The notes below the pieces were generated by a model. It was given only the letters and a program-made list of their open reading frames with translations, searched no databases and had not been told where the DNA came from. The position numbers and the translations under genes were made by a program. Of a stretch of 64,000 nucleotides of DNA, positions 1 through 11,623 are shown in pieces; the first letter of the stretch is position 1, and every line of letters starts with the position of its first letter. Source of the DNA: Alphaproteobacteria bacterium 32-64-14 (lineage in GTDB: Bacteria; Pseudomonadota; Alphaproteobacteria; Caulobacterales; Hyphomonadaceae); the NCBI GenBank assembly GCA_002280725.1, contig NCEM01000002.1:1-64000 (forward strand), written 5' to 3'.

Positions 1-283
1 CCGCCACTTCGACGCCACGCCGGCTGTCGTCCTGGCGATCTGGAGTTTCGGACGTCTCCCAAGACCTCCCTCATGCCAGGACACGTGCAGTATGCGCGCG
101 GTTGGGCGCCCCGGGGAAAACGCAGCGCGTTTTCCGACAGCGGATTTTCGCTAGCGGCTTGAGCGCGCTGGCGAAGATTTCTCAGTCGCCACATTTCACG
201 CTTACGAAGTGTGGGGCTGTGCGGTGTCGTTTTGGTTGGGTACGGCGAGAGCCGGGACGCTGTGGCCGCGTCATCACCAAGGC

Positions 284-376
284 CCTCATCCTGAGCAGCG
301 CGGCGAAGCCGCGCGTCCGTCGAAGGACGAGGGCCGGCGCCCGCCGCGCCTCGTGGTTCGACAGGCTCACCATGAG
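284..376. repeat. Intergenic palindromic repeat (cctcatcctgagc family)
   Basis: The element starts with cctcatcctgagc, contains a cgcggcgaagccgcg hairpin, then gtcgaaggacgagg, and ends with a degenerate second copy (ttcgacaggctcaccatgagg). The same words form a perfect 25-bp inverted repeat at 34131-34205, so this is a dispersed family. No coding role is apparent. Confidence 0.7.
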
Positions 377-402
377 GCGCTCAAGCTGGCGTCGGTGTGC
401 GT

Positions 403-482
403 AGGGTGCATTGAGGCAGCGCCGAAATGCACCATCGCGCCACACGCTCCAAAGGTGCATTTCGCAAGGCTCAATGCACCCT
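403..482. repeat. Nested double palindrome
   Basis: The outer arms agggtgcattgag (403-415) and ctcaatgcaccct (470-482) are perfect 13-bp inverted repeats. Inside them, cgaaatgcacc (423-433) and ggtgcatttcg (454-464) are a second perfect 11-bp inverted repeat. The arrangement could fold as a long hairpin or a cruciform. It lies downstream of the Fic gene. Confidence 0.75.
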
Positions 483-540
483 AAGTGGCGCGAAGCGTCG
501 ACGGCCGTTTTGCAAGTCTCCGTGCCCGGCCGCAGAGCGG

Positions 541-1908
541 CTAGCCGGAGATTCCAGCCTTCTTCAGGAACACATCTTCGAAAAGCTTTTGCACAATTTC
601 GTCCGGGGATGCGCACTCTCGGGGCTGCACCAGTCCCGTAGCGGCGATTTGCTCATACGCGACTAGAGCGTCGTCCACGTAGAGCACTGAGCGAAGCCCA
701 ATGTCAGGGTCAGAAAAATTCCCAAAGTCGGATTTTTCAGAACTTCGCGCTACTTGGCCAGTGATAGCCAGTTCAACCGCACCCTCCGCAGATGCCAGTT
801 GGTCAGAGCCAACAACCTTATGACGCCGAAAATAGGCGATCACCTTGTAAAACGGAACGCTCCCGGAAAAGAACAGAAGCGAGAACGCCCAAGTTTTATC
901 AGCCGAACCGTATTGGCTGATCCGCTTCCATTTCTCGAGATCGATGGGATCGTAAACTCTCGTTGTAACCCCAATATCATCCGATGCCGCGTCAAGCTCG
1001 TGGGCTGCTGTTAAGAACGAAGTCTCAACTCGATTCATCCGGTCTCGCCAAACCAGATACTGCTTATGAACCGCGCCTGCTTTTTGTTGTGCAGCCACTT
1101 GCGCCAGCTTCGCTACCCAGCTGCGCCGCCGCTCTGGCTCTTGGGTGAGCGCGTCAATTCTTCCGACAAGATCCAGTTGGGCAAGCGCGAGAAGCTCAAC
1201 TAAATCATCCCACTCTCCGCCATCCGCAGCCTGCAGTGCCGCGTAATAATCGTCTCTGCGATGTGAAGCTACCCCGATGGGGTACAGGCCTCTTCTTACG
1301 AGGCAAAAATCCTGTAGCAAGCGTGCTGTGCGTCCATTCCCGTCTAGGAACGGATGTATGTAGGTGAACTGGTTGTGTACCCACGCCGCTTGCAAAATCG
1401 GGTGAACAAAATCTGATGCGCCAAAACCCGCCGCGAGTTGATCGACGAGTATTGGAACGTCTACATGGGATGGCGGGGTGAAATCCGCTCCGGTGATCTT
1501 GACGTCGCCATGTCGATAACTGCCAGGAGCCTCGATCAACTGACTTAGAACGTGCTGATGGATCGAGCGGATGAAGTGGGGAGTTAGCGGCTCATGTGCC
1601 AACGCTGACTGATAGGCGAACTCATCCGCGACGAGGATGTTCTTGATTTCGGTTTCATCTTTACCGAACGAAGACTGGATCGCCATCGCGTCCATAACGG
1701 CCAATGTTTGCCTTCGTGTGACGTGGATTCCTTCAATGTTCAAAGTCGCAGTGATTCTGTCCGGAAGAAAGGTAGTTCTGATTTTTTCCTCAGTGGTTCG
1801 GTCGAATGGTCTACGGGCATTCAGTTTTGTCAGAGCAGTATCCACCTGGGACAGGAGTTCTATCGCGTCACCAGCGAGCGAAATCGAGCGTATGTCTTGC
1901 AAACTCAT
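541..1908 (-). CDS. Fic domain protein (predicted AMP transferase)
   Basis: A 455-residue Fic-family protein, expected to transfer AMP or a related group from a nucleotide onto a target protein. The catalytic motif HPFLDGNGRTAR is complete with His185. An N-terminal TLNIEG at residues 55-60 fits the inhibitory (S/T)xxxE(G/N) helix, so the enzyme is probably autoinhibited in cis (class II arrangement). The region after the Fic core (about residue 260 on) has no domain I recognise. The gene is visibly more A+T-rich than its neighbours and stands alone between repeat DNA and thiC, which suggests acquisition. The start ATG has a weak ribosome site. The target is unknown. Confidence 0.9.
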   Translation of the reverse strand: MSLQDIRSISLAGDAIELLSQVDTALTKLNARRPFDRTTEEKIRTTFLPDRITATLNIEGIHVTRRQTLAVMDAMAIQSSFGKDETEIKNILVADEFAYQSALAHEPLTPHFIRSIHQHVLSQLIEAPGSYRHGDVKITGADFTPPSHVDVPILVDQLAAGFGASDFVHPILQAAWVHNQFTYIHPFLDGNGRTARLLQDFCLVRRGLYPIGVASHRRDDYYAALQAADGGEWDDLVELLALAQLDLVGRIDALTQEPERRRSWVAKLAQVAAQQKAGAVHKQYLVWRDRMNRVETSFLTAAHELDAASDDIGVTTRVYDPIDLEKWKRISQYGSADKTWAFSLLFFSGSVPFYKVIAYFRRHKVVGSDQLASAEGAVELAITGQVARSSEKSDFGNFSDPDIGLRSVLYVDDALVAYEQIAATGLVQPRECASPDEIVQKLFEDVFLKKAGISG

Positions 1909-1985
1909 TTTTCGGTCCGGGAAAAGAATGTACTGATAAACTTAGCGCTAGTTGATCGGCTTGGCGACGATTGGCCCGACAATCG

Positions 1986-4937
<2,952 letters not shown>

Positions 4938-4941
<4 letters not shown>

Positions 4942-5525
4942 TTGGTGTGGTCCTCGATGGGCAAATCGAGATTGAGCGTGTTCTTGATCAGCTGTGCAAC
5001 TTCGAGCGGCTTGTCTACGCCTGCCAGCAGCACCGGGCCATTGCTCGGAAGCGCCAGCATTGGATGAAGCTTGATCGAGCCCCGGTCTTTTGTGCCGCTG
5101 ACCCGCAGAGTCCGAATTCGCCAACCATAGCGATCCGAAGGGCCGGTGAGAGCGAAGGCCATCTCCAACGGTCCGGAGCGCCTGTACAGGAGCCGGCGAT
5201 CAGTGAGCGCAAACCAGGCGCCGTTCGATCCCGCTATTAGGGAAAAACCGACCGCGGCGATGATGCCGAACGAGAAGAGCGCGAACAGTATCGCCGCGAT
5301 CATATCTGCGGCCCCTGGGCCATATCCTTTCGGGTTTGCCCAGGCGAGGTATGCGGCCGCGAAGAACCCTGGGATCGCGAAGTGCTCAAAAGCCAGATCG
5401 AAGCCGCGGCCTCGCCCGGAGAGGATGACGCGCTCATCAACTGCGAGGCGGCGTGTGAAGGCGCGAGGCAGTTTGTCTAACTGCGCTGCGTGCGAGTTTC
5501 CGGGGTCGGCGGGCGCGGCGCTCAT
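4938..5525 (-). CDS. PH-like two-TM membrane protein, paralogue B
   Basis: A 195-residue protein with an N-terminal LAVDERVILSGRGRG segment, two TM helices (about residues 48-63 and 75-98) and a C-terminal PH-like region starting WFALTDRRLLYRR. The tail holds an LDLPIEDHTK ending that resembles the ISTPITDRTK ending of paralogue A. The start overlaps the preceding stop in ATGA. The shared (F/L)xLTxRRL motif and layout make A, B and C probable products of local duplication. The function is unknown. Paralogues A and B look closer to each other than to C. Confidence 0.8.
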
Positions 5526-6172
5526 TTTGTGCGGTCTGTGATGGGCGTGGAGATGTTCAGCGTCTTGCGGATGCGTTCGGCGAGGTCGAGGGGGCGTTCG
5601 GCGTTGAACAAGATGAAGGGCGGATAGGCGCTCAGCTTTTGCGTGGCGGTGTTAAGGCGGATGTGGCCGCGCTCCTTCGCGCCCGTGACGACGATGGGGT
5701 GCGGGTCGAGCACGCGGCCATCGGCGCGGCCCTCGCCGCCGGGCAGGATCGTCCACGTCGCCAGCGGGCGCAGCAGGTCGACCGAGACGAGCCGGCGCGT
5801 GGTGAGCATGGCGACCTGGCGCGACGGCGTCGCCGACGATTTCCAGAAGAACCAGGCGGTGCGCGCGATCAGGATGGCGCCGACAACCCAGGCGAGCCAT
5901 TTGAAGCCTGACTGGTCGCCCAGCAGGACAAGGATCAGCAGCAGCACGATGACGATCCCGACGAGGCCGAGGCGGATGATCAGCGCGCGGTTGAGTGCGC
6001 CGAGCGCGCGGCCGGAGCCCTGTCCCTGCCAGAGCACATGCTCGCCCTTCTGCAGCGCGCCGCGCAGGCCGGGGAGCAGTTTCTCGACGGGGATAGCGCC
6101 CGGCGGTGCGGGTGTGTCGGGTATGGGCGTTACCGTGGGCGTATTGGGGGGCGTATGGGGCGTGTCGCTCAA
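5522..6172 (-). CDS. PH-like two-TM membrane protein, paralogue A (TTG start)
   Basis: A 216-residue protein, first in the riboswitch operon. It has a Pro/Thr-rich N-terminus, then KGEHVLWQGQGS, two TM helices (about residues 60-83 and 88-108) and a PH-like region starting VAMLTTRRLVSVD. I place the start at a TTG (6170-6172) because a good Shine-Dalgarno GGAGAG (fwd 6177-6182) sits 4 nt upstream. The more distal ATG at 6199 lies inside the conserved 3' end of the TPP aptamer and would be a poor start. The function is unknown. Confidence 0.75.
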   Translation of the reverse strand: MSDTPHTPPNTPTVTPIPDTPAPPGAIPVEKLLPGLRGALQKGEHVLWQGQGSGRALGALNRALIIRLGLVGIVIVLLLILVLLGDQSGFKWLAWVVGAILIARTAWFFWKSSATPSRQVAMLTTRRLVSVDLLRPLATWTILPGGEGRADGRVLDPHPIVVTGAKERGHIRLNTATQKLSAYPPFILFNAERPLDLAERIRKTLNISTPITDRTK

Positions 6173-6184
6173 CTGTCTCTCCTG

Positions 6185-6305
6185 TCCCTTCGCCGGCATG
6201 ACCCGGATCAGGTTCTAAGGGTGCTCGCGCGGGCGCTTTCAGGCTTGTGGCCGTCCGGCTCTTGCGCCGATCTCAGCAGGCTTCCGCCCGCGCCCCTCGG
6301 ATGGG
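6185..6305 (-). promoter_or_regulatory. TPP (thi-box) riboswitch
   Basis: Read on the minus strand, the aptamer shows GAGGGGCGC, then GCTGAGATC, then ACCCTTAGAACCTGATC and CCGGGTCATGCCGGCGAAGG. These are the conserved TPP aptamer blocks in order. The Shine-Dalgarno of the first gene (GGAGAG, fwd 6177-6182) starts 2 nt after the conserved GGGA. TTCTCC just 5' of the aptamer could pair with that GGAGAG, so ligand binding may hide the ribosome site. The riboswitch precedes three PH-like genes, a four-TM gene and thiC with no visible break. Confidence 0.93.
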
Positions 6306-6504
6306 CTGGAGAATATCCTGCCGGCGCAGGGAAGCAATCGCTGCGTGCGACTGCCAGCAAAAAGCAGTTGGACCGGTGCGTGTTTCGACAAAGCAGGGCA
6401 GGTTCCCCGGCCTTCCGTATATGGGGTACGGGCCGTATTCGGGGTACGGGCGGTGGCGGACGATTCCGGTTTCAGACACGTGCATGAGACGCCTGTAGCG
6501 GCGG

Positions 6505-7575
6505 TTACGGGCCCGCGTGTGTCACCGCGGACGCAGGTTGGCCACACGAATTTTCCAAGCGTTCGATCTGAAGCTGGAGGCGTTCCGTTTCAGTGGGGTC
6601 GGCATTTGCGATGCCTTTATGCCGCCAAACAACATCGCAGCGCGCTTGAAGTTCGTTTCGCCATTTCGTCGGCGGCGTGAAGACTCCGCTGTGCAGCCCT
6701 ATTTCGGCAATCACGGCGTCCTGTTTTTCAGGCGCGTAGTCGTTCTCGATGACGCCATCTGGGGACTCGTAGGGATAGGCGTAGCCCATCGCAACGAGCG
6801 CGCGCGCGATGTCGGGAACCGCGCCATAGCCTTGCTGGTCGCTACCGCATCTGACCAGTGGGCGGCCAAAGCTTTCCTTGAGCTGCGCTGATCCAGTTAC
6901 GGCGGCTCCAAGGCCAGAGGGCGTGTGGCAGAATACGGGGCCGGGAATCGCGAGTTTCACGAGCGCGTCTTTCGCGCGCTGCCCGCAGTCGAACGCCATG
7001 TCTTGCTGGTCGAGGCATATCTGGTGGTCTTCAGGCGCATCGACACCCCAGAAGCGCAACGAGACGTCGCCCATGCGGATAGTGTCGCCGTCGATTGCAT
7101 CCACGGCATCGACATAGGCGATGAACACCTGACGCTTCGCGACCGGGCCGAAACCGATCGCCGCAACCAGCAGCGCAATGGCGCCACCGAGGACGGCGCC
7201 GATCAATCCGACATTGACCGGGCGAATGGTGCGCTCGACAGCCTCGCCGGGCGTCAGAGCAATGAAGCAGCCGATGCACACTGCAGCGGTCATAAACAGG
7301 AGTACATCAAGCGCGGGCGCGATGAATTCGCCGATGGATGGCCAGTTGCCGGTGAAGGCGGCGGCGACAAGATCGGGATGCCGGGCGAGGGTCGAAAGGA
7401 CGCCGCTGCTGGTCCCGCTGATGTTCTGGAGTGTGGCGGCAGCCAGCAACAGTGTGCCCATCACAAGGACCAACAGGCGCCAGCGCCGCAACCGTTGCAA
7501 TGTGCTGAGGAGGAAGAGACCAAGCGCGGCGAGAAGCAGGACAGACGGAAGCAGGATCATGCCGGCGTCTCCCAA
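6505..7575 (-). CDS. Membrane-anchored staphylococcal nuclease-like protein
   Basis: A 356-residue protein. The N-terminal half holds about five hydrophobic helices (residues about 5-24, 32-48, 87-107, 121-143). The C-terminal half from about residue 155 is an SNase-like (thermonuclease homologue) domain with VDAIDGDTIRMGD and LRFWGVDAPE, matching the Asp/Arg-bearing active-site loops of that fold. The domain should lie on the outer face of the membrane, though topology is inferred. Part of the domain has a cysteine-containing insert (CLDQQDMAFDCG), often seen in such homologues. It ends upstream of the riboswitch region, with about 190 bp between, and begins 3 bp after the end of the next minus-strand gene. 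Confidence 0.8.
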   Translation of the reverse strand: MGDAGMILLPSVLLLAALGLFLLSTLQRLRRWRLLVLVMGTLLLAAATLQNISGTSSGVLSTLARHPDLVAAAFTGNWPSIGEFIAPALDVLLFMTAAVCIGCFIALTPGEAVERTIRPVNVGLIGAVLGGAIALLVAAIGFGPVAKRQVFIAYVDAVDAIDGDTIRMGDVSLRFWGVDAPEDHQICLDQQDMAFDCGQRAKDALVKLAIPGPVFCHTPSGLGAAVTGSAQLKESFGRPLVRCGSDQQGYGAVPDIARALVAMGYAYPYESPDGVIENDYAPEKQDAVIAEIGLHSGVFTPPTKWRNELQARCDVVWRHKGIANADPTETERLQLQIERLENSCGQPASAVTHAGP

Positions 7576-7577
7576 CC

Positions 7578-8672
7578 CTAGCCCGGGCAGCCCTGCCAGT
7601 GGCGGGTGATGGCGTCGCGCCAGGCGGCGTCGCCCTCGGCGCCGGGCGAGACCTTGACCAGCTTGAGCAGGAAGTTGCCGTAGCCGGGATGGTTGGGCAG
7701 GCCAAAGCGCGCCTCGATGACGTGGCCGTAGGTGGCGTCCGTGATCATTTCGCCGCCGCGCCCGCCGGCGCGGACATCCTCGAAGGCGGGACCGGAGATG
7801 CGGAAGTGGTTTTTCGTCGCGCCATCCGAGCTGTAGAGGAATTTGGCCTTTGCTTCCCCGAGAATGCGCAGCAGGGGCGCGTTGTCTTCCGGCCAGGCGA
7901 GGGCGAAGCCGAACGTGAAATCCTGCGTGAGTCGCGGGCCGAAAAGGGCGAACTCGGCCATGTCGAAATCATACATGCGCCAGGGCGCGGGCGGGGCGTC
8001 GAACACGACGGGCTTGGCGTTCGGCTTGCCGGCGCGGACGGAGAGCTTGCGGGCGGGATCCGCTGCTGTGTCGAGCGAGAGGTCGAGCCAGGCTTGCGGC
8101 AGTTGCGTGCCGTCGCGCTGCAGGCGGCCGCCGACGAGGCTTTGCGCTTCGGTCATCACGGCGCCGGCGACGCGATCGCCAAAGCGCGCGATGACGTAGG
8201 CTGCATCCGTGCAGGGCGCGGCCATCTTGGCGACGTGGAGTTCGTGTTCGTTCGCGATGTGGACGACGATGCGCTCGGGCATCGAGCCGTCCTGGTTCGA
8301 GCGGATGTAGGACAGCGTGGCGCCGTCGGGATGGTAGGTGGCGGGCGGGGGCGCGACGGCTGCGGCCTGTTCGCTTGCGGCGGCCTGTTGAGGCACGAGC
8401 GGCAGGATGAAGCTGAGGAACGCCATGGCGATGAAGCAGCCGACCGACAGGGCGAGGCGCATGCGGAGCTGATGCCGCAAGGCCAGCTCCTCTGCACTCT
8501 CGCTCCCCGGACCGAAGGCAGTGGCGAACATGTTGGTCATCACCAGGCGGGGGCGCGGCAGATCGGGCCTGCGGATACGCTCGATGCGGTAGGACAGGCG
8601 AATGGCCAGCACCCACGCAACCAGCGCGGTGACCGACAGCACGCCCATGACGATCAGAATGCCCAGAACCAT
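7578..8672 (-). CDS. Membrane protein of unknown function
   Basis: A 364-residue protein starting MVLGILIVMGVLS. It has one TM helix at the N-terminus (about 1-24), a cytosolic segment, a second helix around residues 73-95 (LALSVGCFIAMAFLSFILPLV), and then an extracytoplasmic domain of about 260 residues with a WPEDN segment and conserved-looking FDMAEFALFGPRL. I do not recognise a family. The chosen start excludes a 77-residue upstream extension that looks like antisense translation of the divergent promoter. The ribosome site is weak. The SNase-like gene follows 2 bp later, so the two are likely cotranscribed. Confidence 0.7.
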   Translation of the reverse strand: MVLGILIVMGVLSVTALVAWVLAIRLSYRIERIRRPDLPRPRLVMTNMFATAFGPGSESAEELALRHQLRMRLALSVGCFIAMAFLSFILPLVPQQAAASEQAAAVAPPPATYHPDGATLSYIRSNQDGSMPERIVVHIANEHELHVAKMAAPCTDAAYVIARFGDRVAGAVMTEAQSLVGGRLQRDGTQLPQAWLDLSLDTAADPARKLSVRAGKPNAKPVVFDAPPAPWRMYDFDMAEFALFGPRLTQDFTFGFALAWPEDNAPLLRILGEAKAKFLYSSDGATKNHFRISGPAFEDVRAGGRGGEMITDATYGHVIEARFGLPNHPGYGNFLLKLVKVSPGAEGDAAWRDAITRHWQGCPG

Positions 8673-8806
8673 TGGATCATTTGGGGCAAGACGGGGCGCG
8701 GCGTCCAGTGTGGCGTGTGCTGCAAGCGTACATTTACTCTCCTGGACTAGCGTTGAGGGAGTTGGGTTTGCGTCCGGCTGGGTTTGGCTGGGACGGGGAA
8801 TTGGAC

Positions 8807-9244
8807 ATGGTCGCCACAGACGAAGCTCCGATTGCACGCGCCAGACGCCGCGCGGGCTATGCCGCCATCGTTCTGGTGGTGCTGGCGGCCGTGAGCGCAA
8901 CACAGGCGGGCGCGATTGCGGGCGCGGCGCCCGGCGATCTGTTTGCGCGCGCTGGTGCGGGGGATGCAGCGTCCGTGACGATGGCGAGCGGGCTGGGCCT
9001 GATCGTGGCGACGACTGTTCTCGCGCTGGCGGCGGCGTGGATGGTGTGGCGCAGCCGGTCGCGCATTGCGATCTGCGTCGGGCTTGGGCTCGTTGCGCTC
9101 AACTGCGTGCAGTATGCGCTGGCGATGATGGCGGGGCAGGCGTCGCTGCGCGGCATTGTGGTGACGCTGGCAGCAGGCGGGCTGCTGGCAGTCGCGCTGG
9201 GCGCGGCGCGTGACTATCACCGGATGAAGGTCGACGCCGCCTAG
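8807..9244 (+). CDS. Small four-TM membrane protein
   Basis: A 145-residue hydrophobic protein (start MVATDEAPIARARRR, preceded by ggggaattggac). Four predicted helices follow a short Arg-rich cytosolic N-terminus: about residues 17-40, 60-80, 85-108 and 112-132. It ends RDYHRMKVDAA. No family is recognised. A longer in-frame version from 8672 is possible but would read through the divergent promoter region. It converges with the next gene, the two overlapping by 4 bp. Confidence 0.65.
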   Translation: MVATDEAPIARARRRAGYAAIVLVVLAAVSATQAGAIAGAAPGDLFARAGAGDAASVTMASGLGLIVATTVLALAAAWMVWRSRSRIAICVGLGLVALNCVQYALAMMAGQASLRGIVVTLAAGGLLAVALGAARDYHRMKVDAA

Positions 9245-9996
9245 AGTTCCTTCGGCGGCGCGTGCTGGTCGATCTGGATCCAGGTCTGTTCGGAAAAGGC
9301 GAGAAGATCGCCGCTTTCGCTGAACAGGGCAGAGCCTGCGAAGAACTTGCGCCGGTCCTGGCCCTTGGCCCAGGCGATCACCACGATGGGCGCATCCGTT
9401 TTCGGTCGCGCGAGAATGCGTGCGGACATGCGGCCGAGCAGGATCGGCTCGCGGTCGATGGCGAAGGCGCCGGGGCAATCGAGCGCGGCCCACATGAACG
9501 CCGGCGCGATGAGGCCTGACGCATCGGCCAGATCCGGCGTTGGCTGCCACGGCGCGGCGACGATGGGGAAGAGGTTGGGGTTCTCGACGCCGGCGGGGTC
9601 CTTCAACCAATCCGGAAAGATACGCAGGCCATCGCCGACGCCGCGTGCGGGACCGCAGACGAAGCAGTGCGGCAGCACATGATCCTCCGCGCCGCGATAG
9701 GTCTGGGCGGCGACGGTGGCGGCTTCCAAGCCGGGCGAGCGTGCATCTGGCGCGGCAAGGCGCGTGGGGTGCGCCGACATGATGAGCGTCGGCGGATTGG
9801 CGCCGTCCGTTATATCCACACCATCGCCGTTCGCATGGGCTTGCAGATCCGCCTCGAGCGGGATCGGCGCGCGCAGGGTGACCTCGACGGATTCAGCGGA
9901 CGGAAACAGCTGGGCTGCGAGGCCTGCGGCGTAACCGCCATTGCCGGACTCGTGCGGGCCGTTGAAGCGGCGTGCGATGCGGATGGTATTTTTCAT
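9241..9996 (-). CDS. Hotdog-fold thioesterase-like protein
   Basis: A 251-residue protein resembling acyl-CoA thioesterase/hotdog proteins. The N-terminus has RRFNGPHESGNGGYAAGL, a block typical of such proteins, and the centre has CFVCGPARGVGDGLRIFP, a Cys-rich turn found in the same group. The second half (FMWAALDCPGAFA) looks like a second hotdog repeat. The likely substrate is an acyl thioester but none can be named. It is a single minus-strand gene that converges with the small membrane protein gene. Confidence 0.7.
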   Translation of the reverse strand: MKNTIRIARRFNGPHESGNGGYAAGLAAQLFPSAESVEVTLRAPIPLEADLQAHANGDGVDITDGANPPTLIMSAHPTRLAAPDARSPGLEAATVAAQTYRGAEDHVLPHCFVCGPARGVGDGLRIFPDWLKDPAGVENPNLFPIVAAPWQPTPDLADASGLIAPAFMWAALDCPGAFAIDREPILLGRMSARILARPKTDAPIVVIAWAKGQDRRKFFAGSALFSESGDLLAFSEQTWIQIDQHAPPKEL

Positions 9997-10152
9997 GGGC
10001 GCAGACTAGCTGTTTCGCGCGCGATGGCCAACGCGACCGGAAGCGCTGGCGCTTTCCGCGCGCGTTGATCGACGTCTGACGCAGGGGCGGCGAGATATCC
10101 GCCGCGCCCTATGATGGAAGTGAGATTCAATCGCAGGGATTTCTCGCGCCAG

Positions 10153-11181
10153 TTAGCTCTCCAGCGCAAACCCGGCTTCGCGCCACGCCTTCATCCCGCC
10201 GTCGAGGGCGGCGGCATGCATGAAGCCGAGGGCGCGGAGGGTGGCGGCGGCAAGCGTCGAGATCTTGCCGAATTCGCAGATCGCCACGATGCGCACGGTG
10301 GGGTCGGGGAAGGCGTCGTTGACGCGCAGTTCAAGCTGGCCGCGTGGCAGGTGCATCGCGCCGGGCAGGTGGCCCGCGTCGAACTGCTCCTTCTCGCGCA
10401 CGTCGATGACGATCAGGTCGTTCTGGCGTCTGGTGAGGCGGCGCGCCAGCTCGTCCATCGCCATGAACGGCACAGCGCCGGAGGCTTCCGACAGGAGTTG
10501 GGCGACGGATTTCTTGCCGCTCATGTTGACGCGCAGGGCTTCGGTGAGGTGCGTTGGCGCGCTGATGTTGAGGGCGCGCATCATGGCGACGAATTCGGCG
10601 CGATCTGTTTTCTGCAGGCGCGGATTGGTCGCGATCTCCTCGCCGATGGTGGAGCCTGCGCGGCCCTTGTATTCGTGCGCGGGATGGATGTGCGTGGCGG
10701 GATCGAGCTTGAGCAGTTTGCTGAACAGGCTGTCGTAGAGCTGGTCCGGGTCTCCGGTGGGAAGGTCGGTGCGGCCTGTGCCGCCGATCAGCAGCGTGTC
10801 GCCGGTGAAGACATGATCGCGCACCAGCAAGGATGTTGAATCTGCCGTGTGGCCTGGCGTCGCCATCGCGCGCATGCGCAGGCCGCCCACGATCAGCATG
10901 TCGCCATCATCGAGCCGCAGGTCGACGAACGGGGCGGCCGACAGATGGCTCATCACCACCTGCGCATTGAGCGCGCGGGCGATCTCGCGTGCGGCGGAGA
11001 AATGGTCGGCGTGCGTGTGCGTGTCGATGGCGTAGCGCAGGGCGAGGCCATGCTGCGAGGCGAGGCCGCGATAGCGCTCGATCGCGCTGATCTCGGGGTC
11101 GATCACCGCGCCGGTGTGGGTGTCGGTGCAGCCGAGGATGTAGGACCGGCAGCCGCCGACTTCGATGGTTTCGATGATCAT
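10153..11181 (-). CDS. Persulfide dioxygenase-rhodanese fusion
   Basis: A 342-residue fusion. Residues about 1-230 form an ETHE1-like metallo-beta-lactamase domain with THTHADH (54-60), GHTADS and FTGDTLLIGGTGRTD, which bind one iron and oxidise glutathione persulfide to sulfite. Residues about 245-342 form a rhodanese domain with loop CEFGKIS and likely catalytic Cys302, which would swap sulfur between persulfide and thiosulfate. Fusing the two steps is known in bacterial PRF enzymes of sulfide detoxification. The start (MIIETIEVGG) has GGGAGG at a good distance. No sulfide:quinone oxidoreductase is adjacent. Confidence 0.92.
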   Translation of the reverse strand: MIIETIEVGGCRSYILGCTDTHTGAVIDPEISAIERYRGLASQHGLALRYAIDTHTHADHFSAAREIARALNAQVVMSHLSAAPFVDLRLDDGDMLIVGGLRMRAMATPGHTADSTSLLVRDHVFTGDTLLIGGTGRTDLPTGDPDQLYDSLFSKLLKLDPATHIHPAHEYKGRAGSTIGEEIATNPRLQKTDRAEFVAMMRALNISAPTHLTEALRVNMSGKKSVAQLLSEASGAVPFMAMDELARRLTRRQNDLIVIDVREKEQFDAGHLPGAMHLPRGQLELRVNDAFPDPTVRIVAICEFGKISTLAAATLRALGFMHAAALDGGMKAWREAGFALES

Positions 11182-11233
11182 GGAAGTCCTCCCGCGCAGC
11201 GCGGACTTTGCCATCGCGACTGCGCGAAGTCGA

Positions 11234-11623
11234 TCAGGACGCCGCTTCGACGTTGTCGCGCAGCCAGGCGGCAAAGCCGTCTGTATCGGCTTCACTGGCG
11301 GCAAGTGCGAGCGTCATGGCGACAACTTCGCCTTCAGGCGCGATGAAGCGAAGACCATTGAGTTCAAGAAAGACCGCAGCGCACAGAAAGCCCGTGCGCT
11401 TGTTGCCATCAACGAACGGATGGTTCTTCACGACGCCAGAAGCATACAAAGCGGCCAGTGCGCAGAGGTCTTGCTCGCCATAGGCGAAGGTGTTGCGCGC
11501 ACGAGCCAGCCCGCTATCGAGCAGGCCTACATCGCGTACGCCAGACGCGCCACCGTGGTCGCGGAGGGCGTCCTCATGAAAGATCAGGACGGCGTCGCGT
11601 TCCAACCAGACTGGTTCGCTCAT
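11234..11623 (-). CDS. doc: Doc-type toxin (Fic fold)
   Basis: A 129-residue death-on-curing family protein. The degenerate Fic motif HPFVDGNKRTG at residues 68-78 has Lys where Fic enzymes have Gly/Arg, as in P1 Doc, which phosphorylates EF-Tu and stops translation. The N-terminal FHEDALRDHGG and the GLLDSGLARARNTFAYGE block also match Doc. It overlaps the upstream AbrB-like antitoxin gene by 4 bp (ATGA), the usual antitoxin-first order. It is followed by the persulfide dioxygenase gene 52 bp on. Confidence 0.93.
   Translation of the reverse strand: MSEPVWLERDAVLIFHEDALRDHGGASGVRDVGLLDSGLARARNTFAYGEQDLCALAALYASGVVKNHPFVDGNKRTGFLCAAVFLELNGLRFIAPEGEVVAMTLALAASEADTDGFAAWLRDNVEAAS

Larger units (their letters stand above)
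1..540. other. Intergenic stretch with repeats, no convincing gene
   Basis: I see no coding region I would defend here. Short frames on both strands are rich in Arg, Ala and Cys and read like GC-rich shadows. The stretch holds a small hairpin near 115-132 (gaaaacgc / gcgttttc), one intergenic palindromic repeat at 284-376 and a nested palindrome at 403-482. It ends at the stop codon of the minus-strand Fic gene. Confidence 0.5.

Noticed and set aside
182..616. Small minus-strand frame at the window start
   Set aside because: It is Cys/Arg-rich, runs through two repeats and overlaps the Fic gene end; no family match.
4942..5124. Longer N-terminus of PH-like paralogue C
   Set aside because: It overlaps the upstream gene by 187 bp and reads as Arg/Gln-rich shadow; the ATGA-coupled start is more likely.
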